Source: Blastocatellia bacterium AA13
GTDB taxonomy: Bacteria > Acidobacteriota > Blastocatellia > UBA7656
DNA length: 64,000 nucleotides
NCBI GenBank assembly: GCA_003222245.1
Contig: QHVH01000008.1
Location: 124,001-188,000 of the forward strand
Direction: 5' to 3'
Shown: one piece after another, positions 54,841-63,527 of the stretch
Numbering within the stretch: the stretch's first letter is position 1
How the letters are laid out: each line of letters begins with the position of its first letter
Notes under the pieces: model-generated
The model's input: the letters and a program-made list of their open reading frames with translations, nothing else
Database searches by the model: none
Told to the model about the DNA's origin: nothing
Program-made: the position numbers and the translations under genes

Positions 54841-55131
54841 ATGAAAGCACGGCGGAAGAGATACGCGGCGGAGTTCAAAGCAAGGGTAGCTATCGAGGCG
54901 ATCAAGGGCCAGCGGACGGTCAATGAGATAGGAGCTCTATACGAGGTTCACCCTAATCAGGTGTCGCAGTGGAAGAAGCAAGCGCTGGAACAACTGTCGG
55001 AAGTATTTTCGGAGAGCAGAGATCGGAAACAGAGGTCTGAAGGAGAATTGCGAGATCAACTGTATCAGCAGATCGGGCAGTTGAAAGTGGAGTTGGACTG
55101 GCTCAAAAAAAAGTCCGGACTTTTCGAGTAG
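54841..55131 (+). CDS. IS3-family transposase OrfA
   Basis: A 96-residue protein with the HTH of IS3 OrfA (RYAAEFKARVAIEAIKGQRTV and VHPNQVSQWKKQALEQL) and a leucine-zipper-like C-terminus. A run of eight A at 55105-55112 lies six codons before the stop. A -1 shift there joins it to OrfB; the -1 frame is open from the A-run through the OrfB start, so an OrfAB fusion transposase is expected. Confidence 0.93.
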   Translation: MKARRKRYAAEFKARVAIEAIKGQRTVNEIGALYEVHPNQVSQWKKQALEQLSEVFSESRDRKQRSEGELRDQLYQQIGQLKVELDWLKKKSGLFE

Positions 55132-55175
55132 AGGTAAGGCGAGGATGGATAGAGTTCGACAATCTGAAGATCAGC

Positions 55176-55955
55176 GTGAGACGGCAGTGCCGGCTGGTCG
55201 GTATTGGGAGATCAAGCGTCTACTATGCGCCGTTGAGCGAGCGAGAAGAAAACCTGGCGTTGATGCGAATGATCGATGAGCAATACACCCAGACGCCGTT
55301 CTACGGGGTACGAAAGATGACCCAGTGGTTGCTCAGACTGGGCGAGAGGGTAAATCACAAACGAGTGAGGCGGCTGATGCAGGTAATGGGGTTGGAGGCG
55401 ATATACCCAAAGCCTCGATTGAGCGGGCCTGCGGATGGGCATCGAATCTACCCGTATTTGTTGAGAGGAGTGACGATTTGTCGACCAAATCAGGTATGGA
55501 GCACCGACATAACCTACATCCGGCTCAAGCACGGATTTATCTATCTGGTGGCCGTCATGGACTGGTACAGTCGGTACGTGTTGAGCTGGGAAGTATCGAC
55601 AACCTTGCAGACGGATTTCTGCTTATCGGCCTTGGACTGGGCGCTGGCTCAGGGCCAGCCCGAGATCTTCAACACTGACCAGGGTGCGCAGTTCACCAGC
55701 GCTGAGTTCATCGGACGACTGGAGAGTCGGGGAATACGGGTCAGCATGGACGGACGAGGCCGAGCATTGGACAATGTGTTCATCGAGCGGCTGTGGCGTT
55801 CGGTCAAATACGAAGAGGTCTACATCAAAGACTACCAGTCGGTTGATGATGCGATTATGAATCTGAGGTCTTATTTCGAGTTCTACAATACTCGACGTAT
55901 GCATCAATCGCTTGGATACAAATCGCCGGAGCAGTTGTATAAGGGCATTAATTGA
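55176..55955 (+). CDS. IS3-family transposase OrfB (DDE catalytic part)
   Basis: A 259-residue integrase-core transposase. The catalytic Asp residues are in WSTDITYI and FNTDQGAQF, and the Glu in VFIERLWRSVKYEEVY, giving the DD(35)E pattern. An N-terminal HTH_21 region (YGVRKMTQWLLR) precedes the core. The frame extends upstream to the A8 tract, so the real product is probably the OrfAB fusion made by -1 frameshifting. Confidence 0.94.
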   Translation: MRRQCRLVGIGRSSVYYAPLSEREENLALMRMIDEQYTQTPFYGVRKMTQWLLRLGERVNHKRVRRLMQVMGLEAIYPKPRLSGPADGHRIYPYLLRGVTICRPNQVWSTDITYIRLKHGFIYLVAVMDWYSRYVLSWEVSTTLQTDFCLSALDWALAQGQPEIFNTDQGAQFTSAEFIGRLESRGIRVSMDGRGRALDNVFIERLWRSVKYEEVYIKDYQSVDDAIMNLRSYFEFYNTRRMHQSLGYKSPEQLYKGIN

Positions 55956-56172
55956 TATGCGAGTCGACAGCGCAAATCCGGATAGCCTTCGCTACGGGGC
56001 CAGTCAAGGAGCTTCGCCCGCTACGCGGTCGCTCGCTGCGCTCGCGATCCTTGACAGCCCTCCTCGCTTCGGCTGGGAGCTGGTTATGGACAAGCTGTCG
56101 CTTGTCCCTTTTCAAGGGCAGCCTTCCACCTTATTTTTGCCCTCTCGTGGTCGAAAAATGGGGTACACCTCA
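55956..56172. other. Structured non-coding 3' part of the IS element
   Basis: The segment contains a perfect GTCAAGGA/TCCTTGAC pair (56003-56010 and 56048-56055) enclosing GC-rich sequence with nested CGCTCGC/GCGCTCGC elements, and GACAAGC-TGTC-GCTTGTC. No ORF is convincing. IS3 elements usually end soon after orfB, so this length is odd. Confidence 0.6.
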
Positions 56173-57087
56173 CATCGCACAAACTCATATATCATCAATG
56201 GGTAGTCGGTATATTCCTTGAACTTTTTCTTCACGCAACTAACGAAGCATGGGTCAGATGATACCTTCGAGCATTTTTCCGATTTCGAAGCTGTTTGCGG
56301 AATACGATATTGATTAGTGATAGCTAAGCTAAGCTAAGCTAGATGTTTTTGGGCAACATTGCGTTCATCGCTTGCTTGGTCATCTCTTCACTCGATTGCC
56401 AACTGCTGCTCGATCACAGCGCAAAGCAATTGCGCTCTCTAGATCGATTCTGGTCTCGCATTTGCTATGCCGCACCGCCTCTCCGTCCGTTGGGAAACCT
56501 CGGCGAGTAGCCGCAACGTACGCCTCGAGTTCTTCGAGTCGATCGGAATCGGGCGGCCATCGGCGGCGCGGCGTAGAACTTCTATCACTCTACCGTTCAC
56601 GGCCCCGATAAGCACCGACACAGCGAGCTTCTGCCTGATCGCTGACCTCGGGACTGCTCAGCGTTGACGAGTATTCAAGAAGGACTGCGTTGCTTGGAAT
56701 TGGTCGATTTCTGAATTGTTCAAGATGCGGTTTACGTCTTTCTAGAGTGTAGGGACCGGCGTTTTGACCCGCAGCGAGCAGCGCGAAGCGACGAGATGGG
56801 TGGATAGGCATCGTTGCGAGGACCTGTGTATAGATTGCACTCCTCACTCTTAGGTCTTGTCCCAATCATTTGACAAGGTAAATGCCGTCACGTCATCGTA
56901 GCAGTCATGAGTATCTAGAGAACACGAGACCCCAAGTGTCAACTGGCTTTAGAGTTCGCCTTTTTCGAGGCTACATAAACGTCAGAGTGGACTGGAGCGG
57001 CGCGTGCGTGCTACGAGAGACCGTAAGGGAATCTAGGTCTAGGGCGTAATCTCCTACCAAAATGGAGGGAACGAAAAGGAGCAGATT
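56173..57087. other. Gene-poor region between the IS element and the regulator
   Basis: About 915 bp without a supported gene. On the minus strand, 56865 to 56380 is one frame interrupted by a single TAG at 56590-56592; its translation (for example RLEELEAYVAATRRG) matches no family I know. A pentanucleotide tract (AAGCT repeated) lies at 56321-56342. The ribosome site for the next gene (AAAGGAG) is at the right end. Confidence 0.4.
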
Positions 57088-58845
57088 TTGGACGCGTCAA
57101 TGGGTCGAGGTAACAATCTCTTTCGATTTGGTGGTTTCCTTCTGGATACGGACGAAAGGGTGCTGTTGCGCGATGGCCGGCTAGTACCGCTGCCTGCAAA
57201 GGTTTTGAATACTCTTATCCTTCTACTGCAGAATAGCGGGCATCTCGTGGAAAAAGACGTTCTAATGCAGGAAGTGTGGCCGGATGAGTACGTGGAGGAA
57301 GGCAATCTCGCACAACACATCTTCATTCTGCGCAAGGCTCTTGGCGAGGGCACAGGGAGTCCCAGGTATATCGAAACAGTTCCGCGCAGAGGCTATCGCT
57401 TTGTCGCCGAGATGATAGAGCCAGAGGAAGAGGATGACTATGATAAGCCGATCGATTTTCTCTCAGTGCTTCCTTTTATAAATGTAAGTAATGACCCAAG
57501 CATGGAGTACCTTTCGGATGGGATAGCGGAAGGTGTTATGAACAGCCTTTCGCAGCTCCCGCAGTTGAAGGTGATGGCGCGTAGCACGGCCTTTCGCTAC
57601 AAGGGTTCGGGTATTGACCCGCGAGAAGTTGGCCGCAGTCTTGGAGTCCGCGCAGTAATGACGGGCGTTGTTCAACAGCTTGGAGAACAAGTTGTCTTAA
57701 GCGTCGAGCTGCTCGATGTCGCGGACGGATCACGGATCTGGGGCGAACTATATCACAAAAAGTCCTCGGACATTTTTTCTTTGCAGGCTGAGTTGGCCGC
57801 GGAGATTTCAGAAAAGTTAAGCCTTAAATTAGGTGGCTGGCAGAGGGAACGGCTAGCGAGACGCTTCACGGTGAACAAGGACGCGCGCGACTTCTACTTA
57901 AAGGGGCGTTATTGCTGGGCCAGGAGGGCTATCGAGGATCTCAAAAAAGGGGTTGAGTATTTTCGCCGGGCGATTGCTGAAGACCCCGACTATTCCCTTG
58001 CGAATGCCGGGATCGCGGACTGTCTCGTTTTGCTTGGCCTGTTCGGTGCGGAAGATCCACGAGAGATCATGCCTCAAGCCAAAGCTGCCGCCATGAAAGC
58101 CATCGCCTCCGATGAATCGCTAGGCGAGGCATACGCATCATTGGGGCAGATTAAATTAATCTATGATTGGGATTGGCCGGCTGCTGAGGCTGATTTCCAG
58201 CAGGCTCTGCGCCTCAATCCAACTTATCCAACCGCCCACCAGTGGCGTGGTGAACATCTGGTGTCCATGGGCCTGTTTGACGAGGGGCTGGCCGAGCTGA
58301 AAAAAGCGAGGGAGATGGATCCATTGTCGCTGATCATCAATGCAAATCTCGGACTCAACTATTACTGGGCGCGCCGCTACGATGACGCTATTGCACAGCT
58401 GAAGCGCGCCGTCGAACTGGAGTCAAATTTCTTCCGTGCGCACCTCCATCTGGGTATGTGTTACGTGAGCAAGCTGATGTATCCGGAAGCGCTAGCCGAA
58501 CTTGAAAAAGCGAGATCGATCAGCGAGAACTCTTGGACGCTCGCAGCGCTGGGCCACTGCCACGCTTCCTTCGGTGCCAGAGCGAAAGCTGATGAGTTTT
58601 TGAACCAGCTGTTGGAACTCTCCCATAGTCAGTACGTCTCGCGCGCCACGATCGCTCTGATCTATGCTGGCTTCGAGGACAGGATAGATCAAACAATTGA
58701 ATGGTTAGAGAGGGCTTACGAGGAGCGCTCCGGTCTGCTGATCTGGTTGAAGGTCTGGCCGATGTTTGACCGCCTTCGCTCGGACAAGACATTCCATCGT
58801 CTTTTGAGGCGTATTGGCTTTGCGGATTTTGCCACAAAGCCGTGA
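57088..58845 (+). CDS. Winged-helix regulator with TolB/FlgO-like domain and TPR repeats
   Basis: A 585-residue regulator. Residues 11-108 form an OmpR/CadC-type winged helix (PLPAKVLNTLILLLQNSG, VWPDEYVEEGNLAQHIFILRK, IETVPRRGYRFVAEM). Next is a FlgO/TolB-like segment (SVLPFINVSND and RSTAFRYKGSG), then six or more TPR units from about 265 to 570 (for example AKAAAMKAIASDESLGEAYA). No membrane helix is clear. TTG 57088 has AAAGGAG at good spacing; ATG 57100 is an alternative. The architecture is frequent in Acidobacteriota. Targets unknown. Confidence 0.85.
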   Translation: MDASMGRGNNLFRFGGFLLDTDERVLLRDGRLVPLPAKVLNTLILLLQNSGHLVEKDVLMQEVWPDEYVEEGNLAQHIFILRKALGEGTGSPRYIETVPRRGYRFVAEMIEPEEEDDYDKPIDFLSVLPFINVSNDPSMEYLSDGIAEGVMNSLSQLPQLKVMARSTAFRYKGSGIDPREVGRSLGVRAVMTGVVQQLGEQVVLSVELLDVADGSRIWGELYHKKSSDIFSLQAELAAEISEKLSLKLGGWQRERLARRFTVNKDARDFYLKGRYCWARRAIEDLKKGVEYFRRAIAEDPDYSLANAGIADCLVLLGLFGAEDPREIMPQAKAAAMKAIASDESLGEAYASLGQIKLIYDWDWPAAEADFQQALRLNPTYPTAHQWRGEHLVSMGLFDEGLAELKKAREMDPLSLIINANLGLNYYWARRYDDAIAQLKRAVELESNFFRAHLHLGMCYVSKLMYPEALAELEKARSISENSWTLAALGHCHASFGARAKADEFLNQLLELSHSQYVSRATIALIYAGFEDRIDQTIEWLERAYEERSGLLIWLKVWPMFDRLRSDKTFHRLLRRIGFADFATKP

Positions 58846-59280
58846 CCATCAGCCTGGAGGCGAATGGTCTGAATGCTGGCCGACCAGAGTCCTTTACACT
58901 AAGCCCCGACGCGTTCGAGCCGCAGCAACGAATCGAGGCGCCATTCCCAATCAGTCGCTCTGTGTCTCGCGCAGGTTCTCAGCGACCCGCTAACTAACCA
59001 TGCTCAGGAGCCGATATCCGTTCATCGCCGACCGCGGAGTTCGCGTCTCATCATCCGGAACAAACAATTAACTAATAACTCTCTAATAGTCACCCAAAGA
59101 CTTCCTGTCTCCAGTATTTGTATAATTACCGTCGCGCAGAGGATGAAGAGTTAGCACTGGCCACATGATTTGAAGAGCCTCGGTATTGCAGGTGCCTTTA
59201 ACCCATTATTTTTCACCAGACAGCGGAAATAGGTTTTCTTATCTCCATGCCTGGCGATACAACAAGAAAGGAACACTACA
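58846..59280. other. Non-coding stretch after the regulator
   Basis: About 430 bp. A GACCAT/ATGGTC hairpin (58844-58869) overlaps the regulator stop and could end its transcript. Nothing else is recognisable until the decayed cadherin-like gene. Confidence 0.4.
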
Positions 59281-60185
59281 GACCGTTGGGCGAGATTTGT
59301 TGCAGTTCCGTCTTATAAAGATCAGACGAGTCCCGACACTCCCGCGACCTCCTGCGAAGAAGGTTTCTTCTCCGAGATCGCTCCCGACTGATCGATTGCA
59401 TTTTTGCTGGACAATAAGAACGGCCAAACTGGCGACGTAAGTATCACCCACACTGTTTTGCGACAATCTAGGAGTGTGCTCTGAGGGAAGTGTTACCTTT
59501 CACGTTGTCAATCGCTCACCTATTGCCGCTAACGACTTGTAAATTGTCAGGGGCAGCGAGTTCGATACACCGTTGGAATCGCCGAATGGAGTATTGAAAA
59601 ACGATTCCGATCCGGAGGGCAATGCGATCCATACGTCCTTTGTGCGCGCCGGCTTTAATCAAGGCGTAGGATCGCATTCGATAATAGGGAGGCCTCATTC
59701 GTCGGTAGCCCTAATTGGCTCACGTTCACGGGAGACCTCAGTCTGCAATACAACCTTGTGTACTGCCAGCCCCTCGGCCTGTGTTTGCCCGCAGACGGGA
59801 TTTATCTATGAACGAACTGTGAACCATATCGGAGTGTATGTCGACGTTTTCCACTAACACGAGCCGAACGGCACCTATTTCGTCGGCAACGTCCATAGGA
59901 AGAAGCCGCAATGGTACAGACCGACTTTTTTCACGTACTGGATACAAGCGCCTCGAATTCAAGCGGTCCACTTCATTTCATGGTTCCTATCCGGGCACCT
60001 ATAAGTTTCGTATCAAAGCGATCATCAATACGACACCGTGCGACACGCAGCCGAACGAAACGAATGAGATACCTTACGGTCCAGGTTGGGCCAGACCGTA
60101 TCGAGGCACTCTTACTCTGACCACGGCTGCATCTCGGTACTTTGCGCCGGTTAAGGAGAGGCCTGTCCGGCTTCTCAAAAAATGA
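59281..60185 (+). pseudogene. Decayed cadherin/Ig-repeat (VCBS-like) protein gene
   Basis: Several short frames read in order like one lost surface protein. Frame 1 gives RWARFVAVPSYKDQTSPDT and, after a TGA at 59389, LLDNKNGQTGDVSITHTVL. A shift near 59480 leads to VVNRSPIAANDL, TAA at 59540, then TPLESPNGVLKNDSDPEGN, the classic start of bacterial cadherin-like repeats. Later pieces are SPNWLTFTGDLSLQYNLVY and, after further shifts and a TAA at 59855, EPNGTYFVGNV and YPGTYKFRIKAIINTTP. At least three in-frame stops and four frame changes mean it is not functional unless sequencing errors are involved. Confidence 0.6.
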
Positions 60186-60208
60186 CTCTGAACTAGGAGG
60201 AGACTCGA

Positions 60209-61165
60209 ATGACAAATCTACCACGGTCTGCGACGAGCCTAGTGCTCGTTGCGATAATCTTTAGTCTAACACTGGCCGCACCGCCTTCGGTCTCGGTCGA
60301 AGCACTTTCGCCTAGCCAGCCGCAGAATCACGAGGGCAGGAAAATAACTACGCTCAAAAATGATGCGGCTAAATTGCGCGTCATGCAGATTTCAGGCAAA
60401 GATAAAGCCCTTAAACGCGCGCTGAAGGATTTTGAGAAAATCGGCAAACATCCCGAGTGGGAGAACAGCGCTGTTTTCATCGAGGAGCCTGAGAAGAAGA
60501 CCGCAACGCTTCAGACTCCGTCCGTAGTCGGGGCCAACTCCTTTGCCCCTCAATCGCAGGTTTACGACGATGGCGCCGGCAGCGAGATGGTCCTGATCAC
60601 GCAGAGCGGACCTGAGGAATACTGGTCTGGCATCGTTTACGTGCATGATGCCACCACCGGCCTGGATTCAACCTACACTGCCGTCCTCACCGGCCTCGTG
60701 ATGGCACAACTGGAGACGATGGACGTGATTGACGAATTGTATTATCCGCCGGATGGGAGTTACCCCATCCGCGAAGAGCCGCCCACAAATGTAGATAGCA
60801 CACCTTATGGCGGCGGCGGCGGCGACGGGGGAGGGGGAGGGGGAAGGGGGGGCTTCGAAAGCCCTCTCTTAGACGTCTCAGTAGCGAAGAACAATGTGAA
60901 AGGCAGCCCGACCGGAACAGTGATTAACGCCGCGTTCAGAAAGGGTTCGCCAGCCCCCTTCGGCATCATCGGGTGGTTCAAGCGTTACTTCCGTTGCGTC
61001 AGGAGATGTGAGGCGCTGACGACAATGACCTGCTTCGGCGCCTTCGCGGTGCCGCATCCCCCCGCACAGTACCCGAATTTCGCGGGCTTCTTTGTTTGTT
61101 TGGGCTTTGGAGCCTTGGCTTCATCCATTGTCTGCGCGTTCAACACCCACGCTTGCGGAGGTTAA
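60209..61165 (+). CDS. Secreted protein with Gly-rich linker and six-cysteine hydrophobic tail
   Basis: A 318-residue protein I do not recognise. A signal peptide ends near 31. The N-terminal domain (near 35-190) has charged helices and a stretch DGAGSEMVLITQSGPEEYWSG. Residues about 203-216 form a Gly-rich linker with one Asp and one Arg. The last 60 residues are hydrophobic and contain six cysteines (263, 267, 275, 297, 309, 316), ending NTHACGG. AGGAGGAG precedes the ATG. It could be a precursor whose tail is a disulphide-bonded or processed module; no maturation enzyme is evident next to it. Confidence 0.65.
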   Translation: MTNLPRSATSLVLVAIIFSLTLAAPPSVSVEALSPSQPQNHEGRKITTLKNDAAKLRVMQISGKDKALKRALKDFEKIGKHPEWENSAVFIEEPEKKTATLQTPSVVGANSFAPQSQVYDDGAGSEMVLITQSGPEEYWSGIVYVHDATTGLDSTYTAVLTGLVMAQLETMDVIDELYYPPDGSYPIREEPPTNVDSTPYGGGGGDGGGGGGRGGFESPLLDVSVAKNNVKGSPTGTVINAAFRKGSPAPFGIIGWFKRYFRCVRRCEALTTMTCFGAFAVPHPPAQYPNFAGFFVCLGFGALASSIVCAFNTHACGG

Positions 61166-61387
61166 TTGGAAAACCTTCCTCGCTCGTAGATTGAGCGTAA
61201 GGATTGAAGCATCCGGCTCTCCCCGAACCCGGATCGTTGCTGGTCGGCGGAGGCGGAATAGGATCAGTAAGTTTCTATGCCGCCTCTGCCGAGGATTGAT
61301 ACCTGCTGTGGATCGGCTTTGGCGCTTTGTCTCCATAGCGTCGAGGAGAACGAAACATTGAGGAACGACGAGTCGTCCGAGGGTTAC

Positions 61388-62734
61388 ATGAAAAGAGCAG
61401 TCAATCGAATAAGCTGCGTCGCCCTTCTATGCTTGGTGTGGTTTGTCCTTGTCGGCCATTGCGGAGCCCAGGGACTCGCCTCGAAAGTTGAGGAATACGT
61501 CAGCACCGCAATCAAGACAAGCCGATTCAGCGGCTCGATTCTCGTCGCGCGGGACGGTAACGTGCTCATCAGCCGCGGGTACGGCATGGCAAACTTGGAG
61601 GACGAAGTACCCAATACGCCGCAAACCAGGTTTCGCATTGGCTCCCTTACTAAACAATTCACGGCCGTGGCGGTTCTCATGTTGCAAGAACGTGGCGACT
61701 TGAGTGTGCGAGACTCAGTTTGCAACTACCTGCCACAGTGCCCGGCTGCCTGGCAGCCGATAACTATTCACCACCTCCTCACGCACACTTCGGGCATCGA
61801 GAACTCGGACTATACGGAGACGATAAAGTTACCTATGTCCGCCGCCAACAGCGTCGAGCGTTTGAAAGACAAGCCCCTGGAATTTGCGCCGGGCAGGCTG
61901 TTCCGGTATTCCAACTCGAACTACATCCTGTTGGGCCACATCATCGAGAAGGTTACGGGTCAGTCATACGATGTATTCCTACAAGAGAACATCTTTCGGC
62001 CTTTACGACTGACCAGCACCGGTTATGACTATCCGCGCCGCGTACTCATGCATCGCGCTGCGGGTTACTCGTCACGCGGCGACACCATCATCAACGCGTC
62101 GTACGTGGATATGTCCATACCCTACTCGGCAGGGGGGCTGTACTCGACGGTGGAAGACTTGTATCGGTGGGATCAAGCCCTGTACACGGAAAGGGCCTTG
62201 TCGAAGAAATCCCTGGCTATGATGTTCACTGCGTTCACGGGCAATTACGGATATGGTTGGTACATCGCCGAGCAAGACGGCCATCGGTTCATCAGCCACA
62301 GCGGTTGGATTGACGGCTTCGCCGCCTCGTTCGGGCGCTACCCGGACGACCGCGTCACAGTCATCGTCTTGAGCAACCTGGACAGCGCCCCAGTCAATAC
62401 AATTGCTCGAAACTTAGGGGCGATTGCGCTCGGCCTGAGGCGCGAAACTCCGGAAGAGCATCGCGCGGTCAAAATCGACTCTAAAATCTACGACTCTTAC
62501 GTCGGGCAGTATGAGCTTGCCCCTAATTTCATCATCACAATTACGAAGGAGGGGGATAGGCTGATGGGGCAGGCGACCGGACATCCGCAAGTCGAGTTGT
62601 TCCCCGCATCTGAGAACGAGTTCTTCGTTAAGGAGTTCGACGCGAAAATCAAGTTCGTCAAGGGCGACAGCGGGAATGTGAGCCACGCGGTTGTCACATT
62701 AAACGGGCGGGACACCCAGGCGAGAAAAAATTGA
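61388..62734 (+). CDS. CubicO-type serine hydrolase (class C beta-lactamase family)
   Basis: A 448-residue exported hydrolase. The frame extends upstream, but ATG 61388 begins the signal peptide (VALLCLVWFVLVGHCGAQ). The SxxK motif is IGSLTKQFTAVAV, the YxN motif RYSNSNYILLG and the third motif FISHSGWIDGF. A C-terminal beta domain (VGQYELAPNFIITITKEGD) is of the DUF3471 type. It is probably a periplasmic esterase or peptidase. Resistance to beta-lactams cannot be inferred. Confidence 0.88.
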   Translation: MKRAVNRISCVALLCLVWFVLVGHCGAQGLASKVEEYVSTAIKTSRFSGSILVARDGNVLISRGYGMANLEDEVPNTPQTRFRIGSLTKQFTAVAVLMLQERGDLSVRDSVCNYLPQCPAAWQPITIHHLLTHTSGIENSDYTETIKLPMSAANSVERLKDKPLEFAPGRLFRYSNSNYILLGHIIEKVTGQSYDVFLQENIFRPLRLTSTGYDYPRRVLMHRAAGYSSRGDTIINASYVDMSIPYSAGGLYSTVEDLYRWDQALYTERALSKKSLAMMFTAFTGNYGYGWYIAEQDGHRFISHSGWIDGFAASFGRYPDDRVTVIVLSNLDSAPVNTIARNLGAIALGLRRETPEEHRAVKIDSKIYDSYVGQYELAPNFIITITKEGDRLMGQATGHPQVELFPASENEFFVKEFDAKIKFVKGDSGNVSHAVVTLNGRDTQARKN

Positions 62735-63147
62735 GCCTTTAAAGTCTCTTGCTCTGCCTTTCCGGATTCCTCGGAAAGGCAGAGCTGCTGTTGCCAGCTA
62801 TGCCTCAGCAATTTCATCTAGCTTAGCTATAGCTAGCGGAGAGAAAGCGGCGCGTAGAGGCCGGTACTTCTCAGGAGCGTCGGCAAGTGTCGAACGATGA
62901 ACTGGCCCGCTCAGCCCGCAGTGGTAGGGCTTGTTGCGTTGAGCCAGCAGGCAAACTTCGATATCTCGAAGACTCGCGATAGGGCAACGGAGCGAATGCC
63001 ATCGCCAGAACCTAATCCCAACAAGAGAAGCTCTTCGTGATATTGAGGTGTAAACTAACGGAGCTGTCGCGGCGCCGTACATCTCATTGGCGATTTAACG
63101 TCGCTTCAACTTCTTCGCCTTATTCAAGAATTTTACGTTACGATCAC
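62735..63147. other. Intergenic region after the serine hydrolase
   Basis: About 410 bp. Apart from the hairpin and an AGCT-rich stretch near 62815-62835 I see nothing recognisable. Confidence 0.4.
62751..62785. terminator. Perfect 14-bp stem hairpin after the serine hydrolase gene
   Basis: GCTCTGCCTTTCCG-GATTCCT-CGGAAAGGCAGAGC is a perfect stem with a 7-base loop, 16 bp after the stop. No T-run follows, so it may stabilise the mRNA end rather than terminate alone. Confidence 0.6.
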
Positions 63148-63390
63148 TTATTGTCTGGCTCCCGCCTGTTTGTGCAGTTCGGCGATCGCTGTTTCGTATT
63201 CACCATGCAGTTGGTTCAATGCTGTCTTTCCATCATTGTCCGTTGCCGTTGGATCTGCCCCTGCTTCGAGCAGGCGGCGGACAACGGAAGGATAGCTCCA
63301 CGTTACGGCGACCATTAATGGTGTATGGCCGTGGATATCGCTTGCTCTAAGATCCGCTCCAGCGTTCAACAGCACTGTTACGATGTCCAC
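63148..63390 (-). CDS. Ankyrin-repeat protein, short and probably truncated
   Basis: An 80-residue frame with two ankyrin units: VDIVTVLLNAGADLRASDIHGHTPLMVAV and PSVVRRLLEAGADPTATDNDG (shown only in part here as overlapping motifs NAGADLRASDIHGHTPLM and LLEAGADPTATDNDGKTAL). It starts with GTG, and the frame is open upstream to a TGA near 63462, with the codons before GTG still resembling ankyrin sequence. The gene is probably the 3' remnant of a longer one. Confidence 0.55.
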   Translation of the reverse strand: MDIVTVLLNAGADLRASDIHGHTPLMVAVTWSYPSVVRRLLEAGADPTATDNDGKTALNQLHGEYETAIAELHKQAGARQ

Positions 63391-63527
63391 ATCGCGGTCA
63401 GAATGTTGAATATCAACGCTATGACGCCCAATCCGCTGATTCGAATTGATGGCTCTGAGTCATCCGCATCGGAAACTCAGAAGTTTCAAACCCTTTTCAG
63501 GGTCTCGCCCCTTCAGGACGCTTGAAG

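Larger units (their letters stand above)
54771..56172 (+). mobile_element. Complete IS3-family insertion sequence
   Basis: A 1402-bp element bounded by inverted repeats that begin TGAGGTGTACCCCA (14 perfect bases, then imperfect) and flanked by a 3-bp target duplication CAT (54768-54770 and 56173-56175). It carries overlapping transposase frames orfA and orfB with a slippery A8 tract for -1 frameshifting. About 215 bp of structured non-coding DNA lie between orfB and the right end. Transposase, ends and target duplication all look intact, so it may be active. Confidence 0.95.

Noticed and set aside
54605-54850. 81-codon minus-strand frame across the left IS end
   Set aside because: It crosses the IS boundary and resembles nothing; chance frame.
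55212-55907. Minus-strand frames inside the transposase
   Set aside because: They are shadows of the DDE transposase.
59540-59857. Stop-codon recoding as an explanation for the in-frame TAA codons
   Set aside because: Frame changes are also present and all other genes use TAA and TGA as normal stops, so decay is simpler.
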